Of a stretch of 17,435 bases of DNA, positions 1 through 8,455 are shown one piece after another. The notes under the pieces are model-generated. The model did no database searches. It saw nothing but the letters and a program-made list of their open reading frames with translations, and was not told the origin of the DNA. Origin of the DNA: an uncultured Bacilli bacterium (GTDB lineage: Bacteria > Bacillota_I > Bacilli_A > RF39 > UBA660); the NCBI GenBank assembly GCA_910578745.1, contig CAJTSN010000034.1, positions 1,020 to 18,454 of the forward strand. Reading direction: 5' to 3'. Made by a program: the position numbers and the translations under genes. Each line of letters begins with the position of its first letter. Within the stretch, counting starts at the first letter, position 1.

Positions 1-289
1 GTATAAATAGTATTCATTTTTTTATTAATATGATGATACAATATTTTTTCATCCATGAATTGCCGAAATTGTAATTATCGATAAGAATTTTGATATACTA
101 TTAAAATTAATAAAATCGTAAAATATAAGAAGGTTTATATTTTTATGTTTCTATATACGATTATCAATTTTTGCAAACCATTTAAAAGAAAAAAGGTAGA
201 GTTCACAATTTTATCTTCATTTAGATATATAAATACATAACAATTGAATTCAAAAGAAATTTGTGATATTCTAAAAAGGGGGACAGAAA
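1..289. other. Gene-free upstream region at window edge
   Basis: This is very AT-rich sequence with no credible reading frame on either strand. An all-A/T inverted repeat (arms 120-128 and 135-143, followed by TTAT) could be a weak terminator for a gene outside the window, but it has no G-C pair. Promoter-like elements ahead of the gene at 290 are weak: TTCACA (202-207) with TATATA (226-231, 18-nt spacer), or TTGAAT (244-249) with TATTCT (267-272, 17-nt spacer). The second pair has better boxes, but it would start transcription inside the ribosome binding site, so the first is more plausible. Confidence 0.4.
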
Positions 290-1510
290 ATGAAAACTGA
301 ATTTTTGAATGAACTACAAATAAAGTATGAATATTTAGATTTTAATTTTTGTGTCTTTAAATGTTTTGAAGATGCATATTTACGCATGAAACACGATTTA
401 TTTGAGGAAGGTAACTATCAAACGGGACTTCTACATCTAGAAATGGAGTATTATTTTTTATTGGAATTGAAAGATTTATTACAAAAAGATAAAGATATTT
501 ATGATGCTGTATTTCTGCGCATGCAACCTTATTTCACTTTTTTTAAAACAAAAAGAAAGGATTTGGCGGATTTTTATTCCAAAGAAGAATGTGAAAAACT
601 TTACCAAGAAGCTTTTTCGAAAACGGTGCAGGAACCTTTACAAAACTTTTCTTTTAGAACTTGTTTAGTGAAAAATCTGATAACACTTTTTAAGACAAAA
701 AAGAATAATCTTTTTACAATTCTTGGTGAATATGATAGAAAATATTATGACTTTCTATTTTCTATACTGACGTATGAAGAAACCGATTTACTAAAAAGAA
801 GATTTGGACCTATGTTTGATGGAGTCAATTGTCAAAAGAATTTATCTATAATTGAGCAAAGAAAAGTAGCTGTTCTTCTTAATTTTATGATTGAATATTT
901 AATTACATTAGAAGATACAATTCAAAACAAGAATCTATCCTATGAAGAAATTATAGAAAATTTGGTTTGTATACCAAAAGAGGAACATATCGCTTTTTTA
1001 AATGGGTTGCCTTGTAAAGAGAAAAATGTTGAAAGAGAAACAGAAACTTTGTATGAAGAACCTCCTGTTAAAGAAAAAATAAATCCAAAGACATCTTCTT
1101 TAGAAGAACTTTCTTATTTAGATTCTATTATTTATAAGGGATATCAGTTTTATGGAGATATGAATCAAGCAAGAGAGCAATTTATGCTTTCAAGTGAACA
1201 AGTGCTTTCTTCTATTTTAAATCATTTTTCTTTATATGAGAAAGAAGAGAAAGTAAAACAGTATTTGTATGAACAGGATGCTTATCACATAAGGAAAATA
1301 GTTACATTCTTTGGGATGAAGGAAGAAAATTTTTTTACAAAGAAAGAACAAGACTATATATATTTACTAGCTTGTATGAGACAAAATCCGATTCTTACAG
1401 AAGAAGATATTTTAGATTTTCTTTCTCTTACAAGTGATGATGTGAAAGATTATAGACCGATGACTCAAAATGATTTTTTAAATGATCTATATGTGTATAT
1501 GAAGAAATAG
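290..1510 (+). CDS. Hypothetical repeat/HTH protein, 406 aa, first gene of a two-gene operon
   Basis: I do not recognise this family. The ATG at 290 follows an AGGGGG ribosome binding site (277-282). The protein is Lys/Glu-rich and has no signal peptide or membrane segment, so it is probably cytoplasmic. Two parts match the next gene's product. Residues about 149-207 (D-R-K-Y-Y-D-F-L, then L-L-K-R-R-F-G at 167-173) resemble the N-terminal repeat unit of the 934-aa protein. Residues about 352-404 (KKEQDYIYLLACM, then LTEEDILDFLSLTSDDVKDY) resemble its C-terminus. That C-terminal stretch reads like a helix-turn-helix of the sigma-70 region 4/LuxR kind: acidic helix 2, a short turn, then a recognition-like helix. 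This is an inference. Residues 240-270 are a charged, Pro-containing linker. The stop codon lies within the ribosome binding site of the next gene, with 9 nt between the genes, so the two are surely co-transcribed. Confidence 0.85.
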   Translation: MKTEFLNELQIKYEYLDFNFCVFKCFEDAYLRMKHDLFEEGNYQTGLLHLEMEYYFLLELKDLLQKDKDIYDAVFLRMQPYFTFFKTKRKDLADFYSKEECEKLYQEAFSKTVQEPLQNFSFRTCLVKNLITLFKTKKNNLFTILGEYDRKYYDFLFSILTYEETDLLKRRFGPMFDGVNCQKNLSIIEQRKVAVLLNFMIEYLITLEDTIQNKNLSYEEIIENLVCIPKEEHIAFLNGLPCKEKNVERETETLYEEPPVKEKINPKTSSLEELSYLDSIIYKGYQFYGDMNQAREQFMLSSEQVLSSILNHFSLYEKEEKVKQYLYEQDAYHIRKIVTFFGMKEENFFTKKEQDYIYLLACMRQNPILTEEDILDFLSLTSDDVKDYRPMTQNDFLNDLYVYMKK

Positions 1511-1519
1511 GAGGAGAAA

Positions 1520-4324
1520 ATGGCATACGCAAAAGCAAAATATAATTTTTCAAAAGAAGAAAAAAGTGGGATTTTTGAGCAATATGATTCGAAATGGGTA
1601 CAATTTTTAGTGAATTTACTTCCTTCATATTCGACCTCTAGAATTTTACTTGAACGTGAATATGGAAAAAATTTAGATGGTATTGGGGCAGAGAGAGGCT
1701 TATCTTATAGAAATCGACAACGTTTACAAGGCGTTATAGGTATTCTAGAGGAAAGACTAAAGTGTATTGAGATTTTAATGAATCGTGGTGAAGATACAAA
1801 GAAAATTGAAAAAAGATTTATAGGTAAGAGTAGCGAACAAATTGATAAAATGGTGAAAGATATCTTAGTGGAAGGAAAAGAAAAACCGATTTTTCTTTTT
1901 CAAAATAAAAATGAAATTCTAAGAAAATACAATATAAGGGAAGATACTTTAAATGACGCTATAGAACAATTAGAAAATGGAGAGGACAGAATTCTTTATA
2001 AGTATACATATAAAATTGGAACTACAGGTATGTCTAAAAGTGAACTGTTGGATTTTTTAAAACTAAGTGAACAAGAATATAGAAATCGTTTATTAAAAAT
2101 TCAAGAAAGTTTACCAATATTGCTTGAAAAAGCAAAAGAAAATGAACAAGAATTCGATTCGTATGAGAAACAGATGAACCATAAAGAAAAAAAACAGAGA
2201 AGAGAATCTAGGAATGATTCTAAGAAAAATTTTGAATTTTTAGGTACTTATTTTAAAGATAATTTTTTAGATGTGCCTTATACAGACTTTTATTTTAATC
2301 AAGTGATTTCTTATCGAAGAAGTGTAGCACCTAAGGCTTTTTCTTTATTAACTATTTTGTATGGAAATCAATTAGAGGAAGAGCAAAATAGTAAAGATAT
2401 AAATAGTAGTCAAGTTTTTATAATTAAAAAGGAAATCGCACAGATTAAAAGCATATTAGAAGCAAAAAAAATTGTAAATGGACTTTATTTACCAGAGACA
2501 TTTCTTGCCTTATTTCAAACAGAGGAAAATAAGGATATCCTTACGAAGGAGAGAGTTCTTGGAAGTAAAAAGGAAAATTCCTCTGTTTATCAAATATTAC
2601 AAACGATTTATGGAAGTGACTTTAGTGAGCGAAAAAAAGAAGTTTCTCTTACGAATTCTCAAATGATAGCAATTAGAAAGTTTGTTTATTCTGCAATTAA
2701 AGCGATAAAAAGAGAAGAAACTTTTCCATTTGCAGATGATTTTAAGGAACACTTTGACATGGATGGTGTGAGTGAAGAAATTTGGAAAACCTGTCTAGAA
2801 GAGCAGGCCAATAAGGCTAAAAAAACGTATAGTCGCTTAGAAACCATTTATGGAGTCGGATTAAAGGATAAAGCGATGAAAAGGAAAATTCCTATCACTT
2901 ATTTTAATGAAATACGGGTCTTTATTGGTTCTTTAGCAAGGCGACTTGAAAAGGCAAAAATTAGAAAAATAGAAGATGTTTATTTTATGGATACGTTTAC
3001 AAAGAATGTGGATTTCAAAAAGGCCGAAATCATAAGTAAAAAAGTAAAAGCCATTCTTTTTCATCATCAACGGATGGCTGGTTATTCCGTAGGACAGTTG
3101 TTATTTGGTATGCATTTTGATGAACCAAAGAAAAAAATTGCTTTAACAACTGCACAACAAAGTAGCTATAATTATTTCGTGCAGAATATAAAGAAAGTGC
3201 TTTTAGAACAAAAAAACATAATCGATTATCTGTATTCATCTGAAGAAAAGAGTGAGGAAAATATAAAACAGTTTTATACAATCTTAAAAATGTATCAAGA
3301 AGAATATAAAGAGTCGAGTGAGTTAATGGCGCTTTTTGATGAAGATGGTTATGCATTGGTGGCTCATTTTTCTCCAAAGCAAAGAGAGCAACTTGCATTT
3401 TTAAAAAAATATGTGAGTCAAAGAATGGCTAAAGATCGTTTCGAAGGGGATGAGAACCTTCCTAGAAGAAATCGTGGAAAAAGGGCTCTTACTTTTATGG
3501 AGTATTTTGTTTTAGATACAATTTCTATTTCCAATAAAGAAGAGATAAAAAATAGAATTCATTATTTTATAAAGACGTATATTCCTGTACAGCACGATGG
3601 ATATCAAATAGCTCAAAAACTTTATGGTGTGGATTTAGAAGAGGAGAAGAAGAAAATCACTTTAACTGAAAAACAGAAAAATGATTTTAAAAACTTTGTT
3701 TTTATGATTCGTAAGTATTTACAAAAGGGTGTTGTAGAGAAGAGAAGACCAATTCATTTTATCGATGAATTTACTACATATAATACATCACAAGAAGAAA
3801 GAGCTTTTATAGAAAAAGAAGTGCCTCTTATTTTAGAATCCCTTTCAAAAGATAGTCAATATTATCAGGCAGGTGAAAAACTATACGGACCTAAATTACA
3901 AGGAGAATGTGTACAAGAAAAGTTTCCAATGGCACTTTTAAGTTCTTTTTCTTATTTAGTGAGAACCGTTAAGGAACGTTTAAATAAAAAAAAGGAAAAG
4001 TTACAATGTAAAGATAGTAAACAAGAAAGTTGTATGGAAACAAGCGATTTTTCTATACAAACCCTTTTAAAAAATGAAGGTGAATTTATAGCCGATGTCT
4101 TACAAAAGGAACCATTTAAAACTTTTATGAGTACGGTAACAAAAATAGAACAAGAACTTATTTATTTAAAATTGGTTCAAAAGAGAAATCCCAATCTTAC
4201 TGATGAAATCATTTCTTCTATTTTAAATCTTCCACTAGAGGATATTCATTCTTATGAGATTATGATAAAAGATGATGAATTGAATTCATTTAACCAATAT
4301 ATAAAAAAAGGAAAAAGAATATGA
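1520..4324 (+). CDS. Large tandem-repeat protein (about eight ~80-aa units) with C-terminal HTH-like domain, 934 aa
   Basis: I do not recognise this family. The ATG at 1520 follows TAGGAGGAG, which overlaps the upstream stop codon. The protein has no signal peptide or membrane segment. It is built from diverged units. Each core has L-x2-x-[YF]-G-x2-L/F, about 10 residues, an L-T-like step, then an amphipathic helix ending in R/K-x2-L. The YG/FG pairs fall at residues 48, 281, 364, 444, 529, 702 and 789, and a weaker copy (FD) is at 606. From residue 281 on, spacing is 77-96 residues. Most units begin with an F-x-[DE]-x-F element (for example at residues 403, 490, 660 and 747). Residues about 153-203 (DRILYKYTYKIG, then SKSELLDFLKLSEQEYRNRL) look like sigma-70 region 4 with its HTH. 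The C-terminus (870-930, LTDEIISSILNLPLEDIHSY) matches the end of the 406-aa partner. A repetitive nucleic-acid- or RNA-polymerase-binding scaffold is one possibility; the function is unknown. Confidence 0.85.
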   Translation: MAYAKAKYNFSKEEKSGIFEQYDSKWVQFLVNLLPSYSTSRILLEREYGKNLDGIGAERGLSYRNRQRLQGVIGILEERLKCIEILMNRGEDTKKIEKRFIGKSSEQIDKMVKDILVEGKEKPIFLFQNKNEILRKYNIREDTLNDAIEQLENGEDRILYKYTYKIGTTGMSKSELLDFLKLSEQEYRNRLLKIQESLPILLEKAKENEQEFDSYEKQMNHKEKKQRRESRNDSKKNFEFLGTYFKDNFLDVPYTDFYFNQVISYRRSVAPKAFSLLTILYGNQLEEEQNSKDINSSQVFIIKKEIAQIKSILEAKKIVNGLYLPETFLALFQTEENKDILTKERVLGSKKENSSVYQILQTIYGSDFSERKKEVSLTNSQMIAIRKFVYSAIKAIKREETFPFADDFKEHFDMDGVSEEIWKTCLEEQANKAKKTYSRLETIYGVGLKDKAMKRKIPITYFNEIRVFIGSLARRLEKAKIRKIEDVYFMDTFTKNVDFKKAEIISKKVKAILFHHQRMAGYSVGQLLFGMHFDEPKKKIALTTAQQSSYNYFVQNIKKVLLEQKNIIDYLYSSEEKSEENIKQFYTILKMYQEEYKESSELMALFDEDGYALVAHFSPKQREQLAFLKKYVSQRMAKDRFEGDENLPRRNRGKRALTFMEYFVLDTISISNKEEIKNRIHYFIKTYIPVQHDGYQIAQKLYGVDLEEEKKKITLTEKQKNDFKNFVFMIRKYLQKGVVEKRRPIHFIDEFTTYNTSQEERAFIEKEVPLILESLSKDSQYYQAGEKLYGPKLQGECVQEKFPMALLSSFSYLVRTVKERLNKKKEKLQCKDSKQESCMETSDFSIQTLLKNEGEFIADVLQKEPFKTFMSTVTKIEQELIYLKLVQKRNPNLTDEIISSILNLPLEDIHSYEIMIKDDELNSFNQYIKKGKRI

Positions 4325-4348
4325 TGAAAATATTCTTTTTTCTTTTTT
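4311..4348 (+). terminator. Rho-independent terminator of the repeat-protein operon
   Basis: The stem is AAAAAGAATAT (4312-4322) with ATATTCTTTTT (4330-4340), the loop is GATGAAA, and a T-rich tail follows. The arms hold 11 base pairs, only one of them G-C. The stop codon of the upstream gene (4322-4324) sits at the stem/loop border. Confidence 0.75.
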
Positions 4349-4399
4349 AAAAACATATTATTTGTATTGTTATAAAGTGTAAAATAAAAAAAAGTTTAC

Positions 4400-4427
4400 T
4401 TGACTAATTTTTAGAAGAGTGTAGAAT
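4400..4427 (+). promoter_or_regulatory. Sigma-A-type promoter of the ABC transporter operon
   Basis: TTGACT (4400-4405) and TAGAAT (4422-4427) are separated by 16 nt. They lie just after the preceding terminator and about 30 nt upstream of the first ATPase start, which has AAGGAGG at 4447-4453. Confidence 0.65.
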
Positions 4428-4458
4428 AGTAGAAGAATATTTTAAGAAGGAGGCAAGC

Positions 4459-5160
4459 ATGTTATACAAATTAGAAAATATAGTAAAAACGTATAAATCA
4501 GCTAGTGGTTCTAATCATGCTTTAAATGATATTTCACTTGAATTAAAAAAAGGAGAAGTGATTGTCATTTTAGGACCAAGTGGGAGCGGAAAATCGACGA
4601 TGTTAAATCTACTTTCAGGCATTGATACCCCATCAAAAGGGAAAATTACTTATGATGGAAAACGTCTTGATAAGATGAATATGGAACAATTAGCGATGTA
4701 TCGAAGAGAACATTTAGGTTTTATTTTCCAAAGTTATAATTTGATTTCAAATTTAACGATTAAAGAGAATGTGGAAATGGGGTTCCATTTATCGAGTGAT
4801 CCTCTAGATATAGATGAGGTTTTGGATGCGGTTGGATTACATGATCATAAAAATAAATATCCCTATCAACTTAGTGGTGGACAAATGCAGAGAGTGGCCA
4901 TTGCCAGAGCACTTGTAAAAAATCCAGATGTATTGTTTTGTGATGAACCAACAGGTGCGTTAGATGAGGCTATGGGAAAAAATATATTGAAACTATTACA
5001 AGAAATGAATAAAGTATATAAAACAACAATGATTATCGTGACACATAATCCATCTATTGCGGATATGGCAAATACAGTGATTCGCATGAATAGTGGGAAA
5101 CTAGTCGAAGTAACCCAAAATAAAAAGGTGAAAAAAGCAGAAGATTTGAGGTGGGCGTAA
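4459..5160 (+). CDS. ABC transporter ATP-binding protein (MacB/LolD-type), 233 aa
   Basis: This is the nucleotide-binding subunit that powers the FtsX-type permease encoded next. All ABC motifs are intact: Walker A GPSGSGKST (residues 39-47), Q-loop Gln91, signature LSGGQMQR (138-145), Walker B VLFCDEP with catalytic Glu163, D-loop GALD (166-169) and H-loop His196. The length and the C-terminal tail ending in acidic residues plus Trp (EDLRWA) are typical of ATPases paired with FtsX-like permeases. The ATG at 4459 is 5 nt after a strong AAGGAGG. The stop codon overlaps the permease ATG (TAATG), implying translational coupling. The second ATPase of this operon is a diverged paralogue. The substrate cannot be read from the sequence; peptide or lipid export, or an envelope role, is usual for the family. 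Confidence 0.95.
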   Translation: MLYKLENIVKTYKSASGSNHALNDISLELKKGEVIVILGPSGSGKSTMLNLLSGIDTPSKGKITYDGKRLDKMNMEQLAMYRREHLGFIFQSYNLISNLTIKENVEMGFHLSSDPLDIDEVLDAVGLHDHKNKYPYQLSGGQMQRVAIARALVKNPDVLFCDEPTGALDEAMGKNILKLLQEMNKVYKTTMIIVTHNPSIADMANTVIRMNSGKLVEVTQNKKVKKAEDLRWA

Positions 5161-7724
5161 TGGGATTGTTATTTCGAAACGCTTTTAAAGGTTTGAAAAG
5201 AAAAAAGATCCAAATGTTTGGAATTATTCTACTTATTACTCTATCAACGGGAATTTATGTAGCAATGAATACAGCCTTAGACCGTTTAGAAGATCGATAT
5301 TATAATTATCTAGAAGAACAAAATGTCGAAAATATTAGTGGGGACGTCTTAGTGGATTACAGTAAGGACGTTAACTTAGAAGATTTAGAATATTTAGAAG
5401 AACATGAATTGAAGGAAATGACCGAAGAAGAAAGAGAGCTATTTGATTTATATAAGACAAATATCGAATATGAAAATGAATCAATCGATGTAAATCTTAC
5501 TACAAATATAGAGTATCTTTTTACAAAATATGAGGCGAATGCTTATCTTGAACAAAAAAAATTAAAACCACTTCAAGATACATATCGTTTTGATTTTGAA
5601 TATGAAAGATCCAAAGTAGTTATGGATGATGACTTTATCATGAAAGTCATTCCTTATAATGCCGATAAAAAAATTAATAAAGTCTATGTGAGAGAAGGAA
5701 AACTTCCTGAACATGAAAAAGAAATTACTATGTTAGAGGGGTTTGCTTGTGCAAACGATTTAGAAATAGGGGATACATTCCAAATAGGGGAAGAAGAATA
5801 TAAAATTGTAGGATTTACCTATGCATCTGATTATATTTATCCCTTAATTACTTTCTCAACTCCTATTTTTGATGAGAAGAAAAATAATATTATCTTCATG
5901 TATGAAGAAGATTATAAAAAAGTGACAGGAATTTTTGATAATACATATGCATTACGTTTTAGAGACAATCCACCTCGTAAATTTGAAATGACTTTAAGTG
6001 AAGAAGAGGAAGAAAAAGAAATTTCGATTGATGAAGACCCTATAGGAGCTTTATTTCAAAAAGAAACATCTACGATTACAGTCGGTATGAATACAGTGAG
6101 TCGTATCACAAGAACAGGAGCTTTACAAATTGAATTTGCAACCAACCGTCTATTTGCCGATTATTTCTTATATTTACTTTTAACGATTTCTGTAATTATC
6201 ATTTTGATTGTTACAAAGAAAAGAATTGAAGATGAGAGATTACAAATTGGGGTTTTAAAGTCTCTTGGATATAGTAAATATAGTATTGCTTTAAGTTATT
6301 TGGTGTATCCAATTTTAGGTTCAATGATTGGTGGGGTACTTGGTTTTTGTATAGGAAGTCTCTTAAATGGAACGATGGCACATATGTTTTTAAGTTATTA
6401 TAATGTTCCATTGAGTGGTTTTTCAATTGCTATATCTTATCTAAAAGATAGTATCTGTATTCCTTTAGTTATTTTATCTTGTTTAAGTTATTTAATTGCA
6501 CTGATTATGCTACGTAAAAAGCCACTTCAACTTTTAAAAGAGGGAAGCAATTTAAAAGTAAACTTTTTAAGTAAGTTTGTAAATTTAGTGACAAAACCAT
6601 TCCCATTCAAAAGTCGTTTTAAATATTCATTAGCTTCTCGTTCTATTGGAAAATTATTAATTGTAACAATTACTTCTTTTGCAACAGGTATGTTGATTGT
6701 CCTAACTTTAATTGGAATGAATCTATTTAGTGGTATGATTGAATCTTCTTTTGAAGGAATGAAATTTGATTATATGGCTTATATGAATAACCAATATGTA
6801 GAAAAAATTGATGATGAAGATGATGTTGTTTTAAATGCAACTTTGCCTTTAAAAGAAGTACTTAATCAAGAAGGAAATAAAAAAGAAATTGAAAATTTAG
6901 AAGACGATGAATCCATAGGAATTATCGGTTTAGATAAAGATGCAAAAATGATTGAACTTGTCAATGAGAAGAAAGAAAGTATTGTTAATTTATTAGATGA
7001 AGATTCGATTATTGTTTCTAAAAATATGAAGGAATATTTAAACCTTGAAATTGGGGATCAAATTGTACTTCAAAATGGTGAGAATACGTTGACTTATACT
7101 GTCGTTGGTTTTTCTAATGAGCTTATGAGCTTTGCTGCCTATGTTGATCGTGAAGTTTTATCAAAACAACTTGGCTATGAAGAAGCTGTGTATAATGTCA
7201 TTTATTCAAAAAATGCAAAATATAAAAGTTTAAGTAAACTTAGTGAAGAAGAATTACAAAAAATTGCTTATGTAATGAGTTTTACAGATTTAAAAAACAA
7301 TATCATGAAGCAAATGGATCGTTTTAATACAAGTATTTATGTAGTAATTGCCTTCGCTGCTATTATGGCATTTATTATTATTTCTGTTATTGCAAGTATT
7401 ATTGTAGAAGAGAATAAAAAGACGATTTCTCTAATGAAAGTTATGGGATATAAGTCAAAAGAAATTTCAAGTATTGTTTTAAATATTTATACACCATTTG
7501 TGATTCTTGCTTATCTTCTTGCTATTCCTACAATGACTTCTTTACTAAAATGGATTGTTGCACAATTAGTAGGAGATATGCAAATTACGATACCAATTTC
7601 GATTTCATTTATGCATGCAATGATAGGACTTCTTGCTTTACTTGTTGCTTATTATATAGCTATCTTTATTGCAAAAAGAGTTTTAAATAAAATTCCACTA
7701 GCAGTGGCTTTAAAAAGAGAGTAG
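5160..7724 (+). CDS. FtsX/MacB-type ABC transporter permease, 854 aa, duplicated 4+4 TM
   Basis: This is the membrane subunit of the exporter. I place the start at ATG 5160, not at the in-frame GTG 5151, because GAGGTG at 5148-5153 is correctly spaced for the ATG. The protein has two FtsX-type halves. Half one has a TM at about residues 19-38, a large outside domain (about 40-331, very acidic, with a Glu run near 281-287), then TMs at about 334-352, 375-402 and 430-451. Half two has a TM at about 499-523, a smaller outside domain (about 525-720), then TMs at about 725-749, 775-797 and 817-838. Each half carries the FtsX cytoplasmic motif after its second TM (VLKSLGY near 365, LMKVMGY near 758). 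The gene lies between two ATPase genes: 1-nt overlap upstream, 7 nt downstream. No sensor kinase or regulator is adjacent, unlike typical BceAB antibiotic-resistance modules, so a stress-sensing role is not supported here. Confidence 0.92.
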   Translation: MGLLFRNAFKGLKRKKIQMFGIILLITLSTGIYVAMNTALDRLEDRYYNYLEEQNVENISGDVLVDYSKDVNLEDLEYLEEHELKEMTEEERELFDLYKTNIEYENESIDVNLTTNIEYLFTKYEANAYLEQKKLKPLQDTYRFDFEYERSKVVMDDDFIMKVIPYNADKKINKVYVREGKLPEHEKEITMLEGFACANDLEIGDTFQIGEEEYKIVGFTYASDYIYPLITFSTPIFDEKKNNIIFMYEEDYKKVTGIFDNTYALRFRDNPPRKFEMTLSEEEEEKEISIDEDPIGALFQKETSTITVGMNTVSRITRTGALQIEFATNRLFADYFLYLLLTISVIIILIVTKKRIEDERLQIGVLKSLGYSKYSIALSYLVYPILGSMIGGVLGFCIGSLLNGTMAHMFLSYYNVPLSGFSIAISYLKDSICIPLVILSCLSYLIALIMLRKKPLQLLKEGSNLKVNFLSKFVNLVTKPFPFKSRFKYSLASRSIGKLLIVTITSFATGMLIVLTLIGMNLFSGMIESSFEGMKFDYMAYMNNQYVEKIDDEDDVVLNATLPLKEVLNQEGNKKEIENLEDDESIGIIGLDKDAKMIELVNEKKESIVNLLDEDSIIVSKNMKEYLNLEIGDQIVLQNGENTLTYTVVGFSNELMSFAAYVDREVLSKQLGYEEAVYNVIYSKNAKYKSLSKLSEEELQKIAYVMSFTDLKNNIMKQMDRFNTSIYVVIAFAAIMAFIIISVIASIIVEENKKTISLMKVMGYKSKEISSIVLNIYTPFVILAYLLAIPTMTSLLKWIVAQLVGDMQITIPISISFMHAMIGLLALLVAYYIAIFIAKRVLNKIPLAVALKRE

Positions 7725-7731
7725 GTGCGTT

Positions 7732-8433
7732 ATGGCAATTATTAAAACAGAAAATTTAACGAAAACATATAAAATAGCGAGTGAACATGCAAGAGCTTTA
7801 GAAAATATCAACTTAGAAGTAGAAGAGGGACAAATCGTTGTTATTTTAGGACCAAGTGGAAGTGGAAAGACAACACTACTTAATTTATTATCTGGCCTCG
7901 ATAAAAAAACAAGTGGGAAAATATTCTATTCAGGGCGTGATATCAGTCGTTATTCGGATTCAAAAATGACACGCTTTCGTAAAAAAAATCTTGGTTTCAT
8001 TTTTCAAACTTATAATTTATTGGAACATTTAAATGTATATGAAAATATATTAGTTGGGAAAAAATTGGGAGATAAGAAAATAGATATTTTGGAAATTATG
8101 GATACAGTGGGACTAAAAAAACATGCCAAAAAAGCCATGTATCAGTTATCTGGTGGTGAACAACAAAGAGTGTCTATAGCAAGGGCTATCGCGAAAAATC
8201 CAAAGGTGATGTTTTGTGATGAGCCAACAGGAGCTTTAGATGAAAAGACAGGAAAGATTGTACTGGAATCTCTTGTTGATATTAATGAAAAATATAATAC
8301 AACCATGATTATTATTACACATAATCCGGGAATTGCTTTTATTGGAGATAAAATAATTCGCATGAATAGTGGGCATATCATAGAAGAAAAAGAAAACAAA
8401 CGAATGAATCCAAAAGAAATCCCTTGGGGATAG
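7732..8433 (+). CDS. Second ABC transporter ATP-binding protein (MacB/LolD-type), 233 aa
   Basis: This is a paralogue of the first ATPase, of identical length but clearly diverged. The motifs are intact: Walker A GPSGSGKTT (40-48), Q-loop Gln92, signature LSGGEQQR (139-146), Walker B VMFCDEP with Glu164, GALD (167-170) and His197. The C-terminus ends in EIPWG, matching the acidic-plus-Trp tail of family members. The ATG at 7732 lies 7 nt after the permease stop; the ribosome binding site (AGGTG) overlaps that stop. With two catalytically complete ATPases and one fused double permease, the natural reading is that the transporter runs on an ATPase heterodimer. Separate pairing of one of them with a permease elsewhere is possible. 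Confidence 0.95.
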   Translation: MAIIKTENLTKTYKIASEHARALENINLEVEEGQIVVILGPSGSGKTTLLNLLSGLDKKTSGKIFYSGRDISRYSDSKMTRFRKKNLGFIFQTYNLLEHLNVYENILVGKKLGDKKIDILEIMDTVGLKKHAKKAMYQLSGGEQQRVSIARAIAKNPKVMFCDEPTGALDEKTGKIVLESLVDINEKYNTTMIIITHNPGIAFIGDKIIRMNSGHIIEEKENKRMNPKEIPWG

Positions 8434-8455
8434 AACACGTTTTGTGTTCTTTTTA
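8432..8455 (+). terminator. Rho-independent terminator of the ABC operon
   Basis: AGAACAC (8432-8438), loop GTTTT, GTGTTCT (8444-8450), then a T run ending at 8454. The ATPase stop codon (8431-8433) overlaps the 5' arm. The minus-strand uvsE stop lies in the tail. There is no T run for the opposite direction, so it probably serves only the plus strand. Confidence 0.8.

Noticed and set aside
3030..3398. Minus-strand frame of 122 codons inside the repeat protein gene
   Set aside because: It lies wholly within a convincing plus-strand gene and shows no ribosome binding site or recognisable protein; it is a shadow frame.
5151..5159. GTG start for the permease at 5151
   Set aside because: GAGGTG is positioned for ATG 5160, which overlaps the ATPase stop in the usual coupled manner.
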